A stretch of 64,000 bases of DNA from NCBI RefSeq assembly GCF_019654955.1, contig NZ_BPEV01000006.1, positions 1 through 64,000 on the forward strand, written 5' to 3'. This DNA is from Shewanella sp. KT0246. GTDB lineage: Bacteria > Pseudomonadota > Gammaproteobacteria > Enterobacterales > Shewanellaceae. A model generated the notes under the pieces. That model made no database searches. It had not been told where the DNA came from and was given only the letters and a program-made list of their open reading frames with translations. A program made the translations under genes and the position numbers. Of this stretch, positions 28,975-37,035 are shown piece after piece; position 1 is the stretch's first letter; each line of letters starts with the position of its first letter.

Positions 28975-30576
28975 TTAAGCTGCAACAACCTGCGCAGAAG
29001 TAGTCTCAGTTAGTTGCTCAGTTACTTGCTCAGTTTCGCTATGACGAATTAAGTAATCAAATGCGCCTAATGAAGCCGTTGCACCGCTTCCCATCGCGAT
29101 TATAATTTGCTTATAAGCTGAATTAGTGACATCTCCTGCAGCAAACACACCTGGAATTGACGTTTGACCTTTGGCATCGACAATAATTTCACCGCGGCCA
29201 GTTAACTCAACAGTATCAGTTAACCATTCAGTGTTTGGTACTAAACCTATTTGAACAAATATACCTGCAAGTTCAACATCATGAGATTCATTCGTTTTAC
29301 GATCAGTGTATCTAAGCCCAGTGACACGTTTACCGTCACCCACCACTTCAGTGGTCATAGCTTGGGTAATAATATCAATATTACCCATTGAGTGTGCCTT
29401 ACGCTGTAATACTTCGTCTGCACGTAATGTGGTATCAAATTCTAGTACCGTTACATGCTCTACAATATTGGCTAAATCAATAGCCGCCTCGATACCTGAA
29501 TTACCACCACCGATGACAGCAACTCGCTTTCCTTTAAATAAAGGACCATCACAATGTGGGCAATAGGCAACACCGCTGCCACGATATTCTTGCTCACCAG
29601 GAACATTCATTTCACGCCAGCGTGCACCTGTAGCCAGTAATACTGTTTTACTTGATAATTTAGCACCGCTTTCAAGTTCCAATTCAAATAGGCCGCCATC
29701 TTTTAATGACAAGGCTCGCTGGTTATCCATGATATCAACATCATAGTCTTTAACGTGGGCTTCTAAATTGGCCACAAGTTTTGGCCCTTCAGTTTTTGAT
29801 ACTGAAATAAAGTTTTCAATCCCAACGGTCTCAGCGACTTGACCACCAAACTTATCAGCAACAATACCAGTTCTAAGTCCTTTACGTGCTGCATAAATTG
29901 CTGCAGATGCGCCCGCTGGGCCGCCGCCTACGACAAGTACATCAAAAGCTTCTTTGTTGTTGATTTGCTCGGCTTTTCTAGCCACAGCATTAATATCGAG
30001 CTTATTTAAAATTTCAACAACACTGATAGCCCCAACAGAGAACGGTTCACCATTCATGTATACGCTAGGAACTGACATGATATTGCGGTCATTCACTTCA
30101 TCTTGAAATAACGCACCGTCAATCATCACGTTAGTAATATTTGGATTAATCGCTGCCATCATATTTAATGCCTGAACCACTTCAGGACAGGTTTGGCAGC
30201 TAAGCGAAACGTAAGTTTCGAAATGGAACTCACCCGGCAGTGATTTAATTTGTTCGATGACTTCGTCAGCTAATTTAATCGGGTGACCACCAGAGTGAAG
30301 TAATGCAAGCACTAGAGAAGTAAATTCGTGCCCCATTGGTAAACCTGCAAAGGTAATGTTTGAGCCATTTTGCGGATTTAGAATATTCATCGACGGCGTT
30401 CTAACCGACGTTTGCTGCTTAAAACTGACTAGCGTTGATAATCCTTCAACATCTTTTGCAAGCGATAATAACTCTTGAGATTTGGCACTTTCATCTGCTG
30501 ACACGACAAGTTCAACTGGGCGCTTGAGGTTTTGCAGATAGGTGTTCAGTTGATTTTTAATATTCGTATCTAACAT
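28975..30576 (-). CDS. ahpF: Alkyl hydroperoxide reductase subunit F
   Basis: AhpF uses NADH to re-reduce the peroxiredoxin AhpC. The 533-residue protein starts [10 protein letters not shown], as in E. coli AhpF, with a good AGGAG eight bases upstream; the upstream TTG at 30609 is rejected. The N-terminal double thioredoxin fold has the active pair C127/C130 in SCQTC. The FAD/NADH thioredoxin-reductase part has [12 protein letters not shown] (216-226) and C339/C342 in YCPHC. It follows ahpC by 188 bases containing an apparent attenuator, and is itself followed by a long-loop terminator. Confidence 0.97.
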   Translation of the reverse strand: MLDTNIKNQLNTYLQNLKRPVELVVSADESAKSQELLSLAKDVEGLSTLVSFKQQTSVRTPSMNILNPQNGSNITFAGLPMGHEFTSLVLALLHSGGHPIKLADEVIEQIKSLPGEFHFETYVSLSCQTCPEVVQALNMMAAINPNITNVMIDGALFQDEVNDRNIMSVPSVYMNGEPFSVGAISVVEILNKLDINAVARKAEQINNKEAFDVLVVGGGPAGASAAIYAARKGLRTGIVADKFGGQVAETVGIENFISVSKTEGPKLVANLEAHVKDYDVDIMDNQRALSLKDGGLFELELESGAKLSSKTVLLATGARWREMNVPGEQEYRGSGVAYCPHCDGPLFKGKRVAVIGGGNSGIEAAIDLANIVEHVTVLEFDTTLRADEVLQRKAHSMGNIDIITQAMTTEVVGDGKRVTGLRYTDRKTNESHDVELAGIFVQIGLVPNTEWLTDTVELTGRGEIIVDAKGQTSIPGVFAAGDVTNSAYKQIIIAMGSGATASLGAFDYLIRHSETEQVTEQLTETTSAQVVAA

Positions 30577-30605
30577 AGGTGTGCTCCTAGAAAATAAATG
30601 ATTGA

Positions 30606-30680
30606 GCAAAAAAATATCAACCTTAGAGAGTTAAACTCGGTGATGAATCGAGTAAAACCAGAGGGAGGTCTAAGGTTGAT
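30606..30680 (-). terminator. Attenuator-like hairpin between ahpC and ahpF
   Basis: Perfect 12-bp arms ATCAACCTTAGA (30616-30627) and TCTAAGGTTGAT (30669-30680) enclose a smaller stem ACTCG/CGAGT. On the minus strand a run of seven T residues follows. It ends 30 bases before the ahpF start, so it probably stops part of the transcripts coming from ahpC. Confidence 0.75.
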
Positions 30681-30718
30681 TGGAGATGATTTGAAACAGT
30701 TTTGGTGAATCTATTGAA

Positions 30719-30755
30719 CATGGCTCACTCACGATGATGAGATGAATGAGCCATG
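30719..30755 (-). repeat. Hairpin just after ahpC
   Basis: Nine-bp arms CATGGCTCA and TGAGCCATG enclose a further CTCA/TGAG stem. There is no T-run, so it may protect or define the 3' end of an ahpC-only mRNA rather than terminate. Confidence 0.6.
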
Positions 30756-30764
30756 AATCTTTTG

Positions 30765-31334
30765 TTAGATTTTACCAACTAAGTCAATTGATGGAGCAAG
30801 TGTTTCTTCACCTGGCTGCCATGCTGCTGGACATACTTCGCCATCATGAGATGCAACGTACTGAGCTGCTTGAATTTTACGTACTAGCTCAGATGCGCTA
30901 CGACCAATACCTAGGTCATGAATTTCAGCAACTTTAACTTCACCTTCTGGGTTCATTACGAATGTACCGCGAAGTGCTAGACCGTCTTCCTCAATCATCA
31001 CACCGAAATTACGAGTGATTGCGCCAGTTGGGTCACCAATCATTGGGTAGTTAATTTTACCGATAGTGTCTGAACTTGCATGCCATGCTTTGTGAGTGAA
31101 GTGAGTGTCAGTTGATACTGAGTAAACTTCAACGCCCATTTCTTGAAGCTTAGCGTAATGGTCAGCCATATCGCCTAATTCAGTTGGACAAACAAAAGTG
31201 AAATCAGCTGGGTAAAAGAATACCACTGACCATTTGCCTAAAAGGTCTTGCTCAGTCACAGGTACAAATTCGCCATTGTGAAATGCAGTTGCTGAGAATG
31301 GCTTGATTGTAGAATTGATAATTGATTGAGTCAT
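30765..31334 (-). CDS. ahpC: Alkyl hydroperoxide reductase subunit C (peroxiredoxin)
   Basis: AhpC reduces hydrogen peroxide, organic hydroperoxides and peroxynitrite. The 189-residue protein has the peroxidatic cysteine in FVCPTELGD and the resolving cysteine in [11 protein letters not shown], both intact, so it is a typical two-cysteine peroxiredoxin. The FPADFTF and [15 protein letters not shown] segments are also characteristic. A GGAG site precedes the ATG. Two hairpins between ahpC and ahpF suggest more AhpC than AhpF is made. An OxyR-like palindrome may lie upstream. Confidence 0.97.
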   Translation of the reverse strand: MTQSIINSTIKPFSATAFHNGEFVPVTEQDLLGKWSVVFFYPADFTFVCPTELGDMADHYAKLQEMGVEVYSVSTDTHFTHKAWHASSDTIGKINYPMIGDPTGAITRNFGVMIEEDGLALRGTFVMNPEGEVKVAEIHDLGIGRSASELVRKIQAAQYVASHDGEVCPAAWQPGEETLAPSIDLVGKI

Positions 31335-31480
31335 TGTGTTACTCCGATATATTTAATTAAGTGTTTAGCTGTATCCGTTTGATGGAATAGATAATAGCGA
31401 TAACTTAGAATTAAATATAACGGGTAAAAACTATCACCCTAATCGGTTTTTTAGAAAGTTTATTTTGAATAATGAAATAC

Positions 31481-31497
31481 TATCGAATTTTCCGATA
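31481..31497 (-). promoter_or_regulatory. Weak OxyR-like palindrome upstream of ahpC
   Basis: TATCG-N7-CGATA lies about 150 bases upstream of ahpC. Seven-base spacing between inverted half-sites is characteristic of OxyR, but the half-sites differ from ATAG/CTAT and only one pair is present. This is a positional guess. Confidence 0.22.
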
Positions 31498-31617
31498 ACA
31501 CATAGTCTGTTTTAAGCTTTGGTAATAGACAACAAAGAAGGTAAGCCATGCTGCTAACACTAAATACTTAACAGAGAACTACTGTTAAAGCCTGAAGTCC
31601 TCGTAAAATCGGTATTG

Positions 31618-32361
31618 TTATTCCCATTGAGTGAATCGAGTTAAAGATCGTGAAACTGAGTAATCTAACTGCTGGGATAGCTGTTGTAACTGTTGTTTAT
31701 TCGTTGCGGCGCTAAATGACTGAGGCTGCTTACTTGCGTAAATCACCCAATTACCGCCTCCTGTAAGTGTTGCGTATACATTTGCAAAGTGCTGAGATAG
31801 CGTTTGCTTTAGGAGCTCACTTTTGCTGTGCTCCTTCCAGCAATTAAGCACTAAAAAGCCATCAGCTTTTAACCCTTTGTGGCAGTTTTCAATAAACTCT
31901 GTGGTCAGTTGTTTTTCGTCAACGCCTTGCTCTATGTACATATCCGCAAAAATAACATCTACTCTTTTGTGCTCAGCATTAGCAAGAAAATCTCCACCAT
32001 CTTGATGCACGATATTGAGTTTTTTCCCTATCGGCAGTTGAAAGTAACGTTTAGATATTTCAATAACACCTTTTCGAAGCTCAACCGCGGTCAACTTAAT
32101 AGCTGCATCATAACGGCGCAGAGCGTGCACTAAGCCACCACCGCCTAAGCCTAAAATGATCGCACTTTTAGGTTTAGAAAATAGCAGCACTGCTAGCATT
32201 GCTTGAATATATGTATGTTGGGGAACATGAGGCTGAGCTTTGAGGATTTTACTTTGCTCGTCATTATCACCAAATGACAAAATCCTAAACTCGTTATCTT
32301 CTAATACGAAAATAGGACCAATATCGTCACTGACATGGTGTAACTGCTGATAATCTGACAT
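31618..32361 (-). CDS. Spermidine synthase-like methyltransferase-fold protein
   Basis: The 247-residue protein has the Rossmann fold of polyamine synthases: AIILGLGGGGLVHALRRY (glycine loop), TAVELRKGVIEISKRYF (acidic residue for the nucleoside), and DVIFADMYIEQGVDEK in place of the active-site loop. The short N-terminus lacks much of the beta-domain of true spermidine synthases, and the usual YxDxYH-type active-site pattern is not evident, so its substrate is uncertain. It stands alone between ahpC and the dienelactone hydrolase gene. Fold assignment is firm; a SpeE name would be too strong. Confidence 0.78.
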   Translation of the reverse strand: MSDYQQLHHVSDDIGPIFVLEDNEFRILSFGDNDEQSKILKAQPHVPQHTYIQAMLAVLLFSKPKSAIILGLGGGGLVHALRRYDAAIKLTAVELRKGVIEISKRYFQLPIGKKLNIVHQDGGDFLANAEHKRVDVIFADMYIEQGVDEKQLTTEFIENCHKGLKADGFLVLNCWKEHSKSELLKQTLSQHFANVYATLTGGGNWVIYASKQPQSFSAATNKQQLQQLSQQLDYSVSRSLTRFTQWE

Positions 32362-32486
32362 TTGCTTAGCTCTGCTTATTCATCTTTGTCGAACGTAATC
32401 ATAGATAGATGAATGAAATTTGGCTGGCTAGTTTACAGGATAATGAATAACTCACACTAGTGAGCTGCAAATCTTGCTACTTTAAA

Positions 32487-32530
32487 CAAAAAATCGCCCA
32501 AACAGGCTAACCATCATGCCAGTTTGAGCG
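32487..32530 (-). terminator. Terminator after dienelactone hydrolase gene
   Basis: On the minus strand CGCTCAAAC pairs with GTTTGGGCG, including one U-G pair, around an 18-base loop. A six-T run follows. Confidence 0.75.
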
Positions 32531-32588
32531 GGCCTATTTAATACAGCTAACTTCGTTCACGCACTCTTCTCAATCACTCAAATAAATT

Positions 32589-33326
32589 TTATCTAAGTAA
32601 TCGTTGAAAGAAGGCGACGGCTTGTAAATACATTTGCAGTGCCAGAGCTGCATCATAACGATCACCTTCATCACGCATGAAGGCATGTTGGGCATTGACT
32701 TCTTGCCAGCTAAAATTAACCTCTTCTTGTTCAAGCTTTTGATAGATTAACTTGCGTCCTTCGCTAGAAACATGAGGATCTTGCTTGCCGAAAATAATTG
32801 CCACTTCACCAGCAATATCGCCAGTACGGGTTAAAGAGTCATTATTATCTTCACAAGGTAGAGTATTTGAGTGAATGTCGGTTGGGTACAGACAAAATGC
32901 CCCGCTGATATCAGGGTTTAGCCCAGCTCGATAAGCCAAATGGCCACCAATACACACACCCATAGCTCCAACTTTACTAGTGCAGTACGCTTGACTGCGT
33001 GCAAACTCAACCATTGCTTCGGTATCGCTGTCATGATGCTCTAGGGTTTTAGTAAACTTGTCAGCATTACCTTTATCTTTGCCAATATCATCGTACTCAA
33101 GCACTGTGCCTATTGGATTAAGCTCATGAAATACTTCCGGTACTAACACCACAAAACCATGACCCGCTAATATCGCTGCGCTTCGTGCTATCGGCGCCGT
33201 TTGCTGAAAAATCTCTGAATAAAAAATAATACTCGCAAACTGACCTGGTGCGTCAGGGCGATAAACATAAGTGCGCATCACACCAGTTGGTGTCGCAATA
33301 TCATGAACTTCCTTAGTGGTTATCAT
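32589..33326 (-). CDS. Dienelactone hydrolase family protein
   Basis: This cytoplasmic alpha/beta hydrolase of 245 residues has the family's cysteine nucleophile in GAMGVCIGGH, an aspartate in FGKQDPHVS and a histidine in NAQHAFMRDEG. The glutamate-containing early segment (FYSEIFQQ) is also present. In the family these enzymes open lactone rings, but many members act on unknown esters. It lies 34 bases after the D-lactate dehydrogenase gene on the same strand, so the two are probably co-transcribed. Confidence 0.9.
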   Translation of the reverse strand: MITTKEVHDIATPTGVMRTYVYRPDAPGQFASIIFYSEIFQQTAPIARSAAILAGHGFVVLVPEVFHELNPIGTVLEYDDIGKDKGNADKFTKTLEHHDSDTEAMVEFARSQAYCTSKVGAMGVCIGGHLAYRAGLNPDISGAFCLYPTDIHSNTLPCEDNNDSLTRTGDIAGEVAIIFGKQDPHVSSEGRKLIYQKLEQEEVNFSWQEVNAQHAFMRDEGDRYDAALALQMYLQAVAFFQRLLR

Positions 33327-33360
33327 ATTCCCTCTTTATGCTTATAGTTGTAGTTGCGGT

Positions 33361-34350
33361 TTAATTTAACTCATTGGCGGAATGCTGACCTGAAAGTAAA
33401 TCGGTGACATTTTTCAAGGTCGTTAACGCAATCGCATTTAATGCTTCGTCGGTTAAAAATGCCTGATGTCCAGTGAAAATAACATTGTGACAAGCAGAAA
33501 GCCTTCTAAACACATCATCTTGAATTATTTCATTAGACTTATCTTGAAAAAATAACTCTTTTTCATTTTCATAAACATCCAGCCCTAGCGCTCCTATTTG
33601 ACCAAGTTTTAATGCTTCCATTGCATCTATTGCATTAAGTAAGCCGCCACGACTGGTATTCACCACCATTGCGCCTTTTTTCATTTGATTAAAGCTATGA
33701 GCGCATAATAAGTGATGGTTCTCTGGAGTTTGCGGACAGTGCAGACTGATAATGTCGCACTGAGGGTATAACGCTTCTAAGCTGATATATTCAACGCCTA
33801 AGCCTTTAACTATGTCGCTAGGGTAAGGATCGTATGCAACTACTTTACAACCAAACCCTAGCAGAATCTTGATGGTAGCAATACCAATTTTACCCGTACC
33901 AATTACCCCAACGGTTTTTCCATGCATGTTAAAACCCACTAACCCGGTGAGTGCAAAGTTGGCATCGCGGGTTCGCTGATAAGCTTTATGAATTTTACGA
34001 TTTAACGTCAGCATCAATGCAATTGTGTGCTCTGCCACAGATTCAGGTGAGTATGCAGGTACATTTACCACGGTAATTCCGAGGCGTTTTGCCGCCGATA
34101 AATCAACATTGTTAAAGCCTGCACAGCGCATTGCAATGATTTTAGTGCCGCCTTTGGCCAGCTCAACTAGCACTTCTTCACACAGTGAATCATTCACAAA
34201 AGCGCACACGACCTCAAACCCTACGGCTAATTTGGCGTTTTGCATACAAAGCCGATAATCAAAGTATTCAATGGTGGCACCAAACTGTTTATTCATCGCA
34301 TCAAAATGTTGAATATCATAATGTTTGGCACTGAAGAATCCGATTTTCAT
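33361..34350 (-). CDS. ldhA: D-lactate dehydrogenase (fermentative, 2-hydroxyacid family)
   Basis: The enzyme reduces pyruvate to D-lactate with NADH. The 329-residue product has the NAD-binding VGVIGTGKIG motif and the catalytic trio of the D-2-hydroxyacid family: Arg in NTSRGGLLN, Glu in DVYENEKELF, and His in TGHQAFLT. The FFQDKSNEIIQDDVF insert is characteristic of fermentative LdhA rather than glyoxylate or phosphoglycerate dehydrogenases. It is the first gene of a likely two-gene unit with the dienelactone hydrolase. Confidence 0.93.
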   Translation of the reverse strand: MKIGFFSAKHYDIQHFDAMNKQFGATIEYFDYRLCMQNAKLAVGFEVVCAFVNDSLCEEVLVELAKGGTKIIAMRCAGFNNVDLSAAKRLGITVVNVPAYSPESVAEHTIALMLTLNRKIHKAYQRTRDANFALTGLVGFNMHGKTVGVIGTGKIGIATIKILLGFGCKVVAYDPYPSDIVKGLGVEYISLEALYPQCDIISLHCPQTPENHHLLCAHSFNQMKKGAMVVNTSRGGLLNAIDAMEALKLGQIGALGLDVYENEKELFFQDKSNEIIQDDVFRRLSACHNVIFTGHQAFLTDEALNAIALTTLKNVTDLLSGQHSANELN

Positions 34351-34512
34351 ATTGCTATCCTTAACTCAAAAAGCAGAAGCCTAATATTGATTTCATCTGC
34401 GGCTTCAATTGATTCATTTCTACCTTTAGCATATCAATAATTTAGATTTTGCTATAGATCGCTATTCATTCAAGATGAATTTGCTAAGCTGGTGCTTCAT
34501 TAAAAGCAACAA

Positions 34513-34944
34513 ATGTGTCTTCTCATGTCTAAAAAGCAATACCAAGAAGTATCCGAGTTTCAATTTTGGCTACAACGATTAGGCAAAACCAGCTTACGTG
34601 CATTGCATATTGTTGGGATTGTTGGCGCTGGCGGTGGGTTATTATTAGGTATCGAACAAAGTCAGTGGCTTAACTATTGGATTTTAGCCATGACCACCGG
34701 TCTCGCTTTATTTGCTTGGGAAGTGATTAGAGACTGGCGCTGGTTAATCCAATTAAAAGGCGTATTAACAATTCTCAAAGTGTTACTGCTTGGTTTATTT
34801 ATTCCTATGGCCGATTGGAAGCCCGAAATAACAGTTTTTATCGTGCTGTTATCGGTAGTCGTGTCGCACGGTCCAGCCGGATTAAGGCATTATTCGGTGG
34901 TCCATAGAAAAGTAATACATGGCAAAAAGGAAATTAAAGGTTAA
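34513..34944 (+). CDS. Hypothetical four-helix membrane protein
   Basis: The 143-residue product has about four hydrophobic segments (residues 31-47, 54-70, 82-98, 105-120), a WEVIRDWRWLIQLKG cytoplasmic-type loop and a histidine-rich C-terminal loop, SHGPAGLRHYSVVHRK. I know no family. The start may be the ATG at 34525 (MSKKQYQ), which gives a more ordinary hydrophilic N-terminus; neither has a clear ribosome site. It is followed 36 bases later by another small membrane protein. Confidence 0.65.
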   Translation: MCLLMSKKQYQEVSEFQFWLQRLGKTSLRALHIVGIVGAGGGLLLGIEQSQWLNYWILAMTTGLALFAWEVIRDWRWLIQLKGVLTILKVLLLGLFIPMADWKPEITVFIVLLSVVVSHGPAGLRHYSVVHRKVIHGKKEIKG

Positions 34945-34980
34945 TCTAGTATTATCTTTTGTTATTTTTAAGGTAATAGG

Positions 34981-35271
34981 ATGTTTCCTTATCCAGAGCA
35001 ATACCGGTTAGCTGCACCGCCGCTAACCACCAGTTTTATGGTTTTTTGGGCACTGTTTAGTCACAGCATATTTGCTGATGCCAGCCCGTTTGCGTTATAC
35101 CCTTTATTATCTTTGTTTCCACTGGTACTTATTGGACATGTGTATCTGATTTGGAATGCACAAGGAATGTCGCGATTGGATCAAAGTTTTTATGCCTTAG
35201 TACATGTGCCATTGGCCTTTGTTGTTTGGACATTTACAATTATGCACGTCAACGGCAATGCGTTTTCTTAG
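34981..35271 (+). CDS. Small hypothetical membrane protein
   Basis: The 96-residue product has three hydrophobic segments (about residues 14-32, 38-58, 71-90) and no catalytic motif. AAGG lies upstream of the ATG. It may be co-transcribed with the preceding 143-residue membrane protein, since only 36 bases separate them. Function unknown. Confidence 0.6.
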   Translation: MFPYPEQYRLAAPPLTTSFMVFWALFSHSIFADASPFALYPLLSLFPLVLIGHVYLIWNAQGMSRLDQSFYALVHVPLAFVVWTFTIMHVNGNAFS

Positions 35272-35486
35272 TCAGCTTTTTTAATGATGACGTTCCGTTG
35301 CTAACCCTAGATAAAATGAGCTACGCCATTAAAGGGAAAGTTAATTATCGATGTCTTTCTAAAGCGATAATTAAGCCTTTACAACAGCTACCATTAACTC
35401 ATGTGCAAGTGTCATGAATCATAGTTTGCTTGCACTAATGTAAACTGAAAGGTATCTTTGCCGCGCATTCTAGTAAAAGGCTTATC

Positions 35487-36164
35487 ATGGCAGACTTCAT
35501 CTATACTCCTCCTACCGATCCTTGGCTTGATATTATTCATGAAGATAAAGATATTATTGTTCTGAATAAACCTTCAGGCTTATTGTCGATTCCAGGGCGT
35601 GAAGCCAAATACCATGACAGTATCTATAGTCGGGTACTCGAAAAATATCCCAATGCTCAAATTGTCCATAGATTAGACATGGCAACATCAGGCGTTATTG
35701 TTGTTGCACTTCGCCGTAATGCCGAGCGAGAATTAAAACGTCAGTTTAGAGATCGTGAAACCGCCAAAACCTATTATGCAAGAGTTGCAGGTTATGTCAG
35801 CCCTGCGATTAAACAAGTTGATTACCCACTCATATGTGATTGGCCTAATCGTCCTAAGCAAAAAGTCGATCATAAGTTAGGCAAACCTTCGTTAACTCAC
35901 GTTGAAGTCGTCAGTTACGCCAAACAATCAACCTTAGTGAAGCTAACGCCTATAACAGGTCGCTCCCATCAATTACGCATTCATATGATGGCCATCGGTC
36001 ATGTGATTTTAGGTGATGGCTTTTATGCTGACCCGCTCGCTAAACGTTTATCTGAACGACTTTTATTGCATGCAGCAGAACTTACTATTCATCACCCTTA
36101 TGGCCAGCAAGAAATGACATTTACCTCAGACGTGCCTTTTATTGAGCCTGTTGGCTCACAATAA
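35487..36164 (+). CDS. rluA: Dual-specificity rRNA/tRNA pseudouridine synthase
   Basis: RluA modifies U746 of 23S rRNA and U32 of some tRNAs in E. coli. The 225-residue protein has the catalytic aspartate in IVHRLDMATSGV, the ETAKTYYARV motif II, and GRSHQLRIHMMAIGHVILGD (motif III). Its length and absence of an S4 domain match RluA rather than the longer RluC or RluD. Downstream, before asnC, is a leader with alternative hairpins. Confidence 0.9.
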   Translation: MADFIYTPPTDPWLDIIHEDKDIIVLNKPSGLLSIPGREAKYHDSIYSRVLEKYPNAQIVHRLDMATSGVIVVALRRNAERELKRQFRDRETAKTYYARVAGYVSPAIKQVDYPLICDWPNRPKQKVDHKLGKPSLTHVEVVSYAKQSTLVKLTPITGRSHQLRIHMMAIGHVILGDGFYADPLAKRLSERLLLHAAELTIHHPYGQQEMTFTSDVPFIEPVGSQ

Positions 36165-36186
36165 AGCTAACTAAAATTTCAGACTG

Positions 36187-36253
36187 AAAGTTCTCACATA
36201 CCACTTTAATACTTGATGGGATAAGTGAGAAAAATTGTTCATGAGAACTTTTT
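36187..36253 (+). promoter_or_regulatory. Alternative hairpins between rluA and asnC
   Basis: Three pairings overlap here. TTCTCAC (36191-36197) pairs with GTGAGAA (36225-36231). AAAGTTCTCA (36187-36196) pairs with TGAGAACTTT (36242-36251). GTTC/GAAC (36237-36248) forms a small hairpin followed by TTTTT. The first two exclude each other. It may simply be the rluA terminator or could attenuate asnC. Confidence 0.45.
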
Positions 36254-36318
36254 GATAGCCATTATTCATCATTCATCGTAAATTAATGCTTAATTATAAT
36301 TAAATTAGGCATTTTACT

Positions 36319-36780
36319 ATGGAAACTCCATTTCAAAGAGACCAGCTCGACAACCAAATTCTTCAAGCATTAATGGAAGAAGCAAGAACCCCATTTGCAG
36401 AACTCGCCAAACGATTTGCAGTCAGCGCTGGCACTATTCATGTTCGTGTCGAAAAAATGAAACAGGCGGGCATTATTACTGGAGCAAGGATAACAGTCGA
36501 TCCTAAAGCTTTAGGATATGACGTTTGTTGTTTTATTGGCATTAATTTAAAAAGTGCAGGCGATTATCCTGCAGCCATATCAAAGTTAAATGCCCTTGAG
36601 GAAGTTGTTGAGGCATATTATACCACTGGTAATTACAGTGTTTTTGTAAAGGTAATGTGCCAGTCTATCGATGGATTACAGCATGTTTTGATCAACCGCA
36701 TCCAATCTATCGATGAAATTCAATCAACAGAAACCCTAATAAGCTTACAAAACCCCATTGTTCGTGGCGTTAAGCCTTAG
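36319..36780 (+). CDS. asnC: AsnC-type transcriptional regulator
   Basis: AsnC is the asparagine-responsive Lrp-family regulator. The 153-residue sequence closely follows E. coli AsnC: helix-turn-helix in the first 60 residues (FAELAKRFAVSAGTIHVRVE), then KQAGIITGARI and LGYDVCCFIGINLKSA, and the ligand-binding RAM domain ending ETLISLQNPIVRGVKP. The near-identity in family-specific stretches supports AsnC over generic Lrp. No asnA is in the window, so the regulated gene is elsewhere. Confidence 0.92.
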   Translation: METPFQRDQLDNQILQALMEEARTPFAELAKRFAVSAGTIHVRVEKMKQAGIITGARITVDPKALGYDVCCFIGINLKSAGDYPAAISKLNALEEVVEAYYTTGNYSVFVKVMCQSIDGLQHVLINRIQSIDEIQSTETLISLQNPIVRGVKP

Positions 36781-37035
36781 GCATTTTATTTATTACTTAT
36801 AACAAGCCTAAACAACCAATACCTCTAAAGGAATAGTATTTACTTACGTTAAATTTAAATATTTGTAACAACTTTGGTTACCTTTGTTAAATATTTGTGT
36901 TAAAAAGTCGTAGAGTGCATCAAAGAATGCACCCGAGGCATTAATACAAAAATATAACAATCAGCATTACCACCGACCTAGTCTCTATCCTACAAATGCT
37001 TGGACGTGGTAAATGCTTAAACCAAGGAAGAAGTT

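Noticed and set aside
30577..30609. N-terminal extension of AhpF from a TTG
   Set aside because: The ATG at 30576 has AGGAG at good spacing and matches the E. coli AhpF start.
36915..36932. Hairpin GTGCAT/ATGCAC before the S8 protease gene
   Set aside because: Short six-bp stem without a T-run in an AT-rich leader; not distinguishable from chance.
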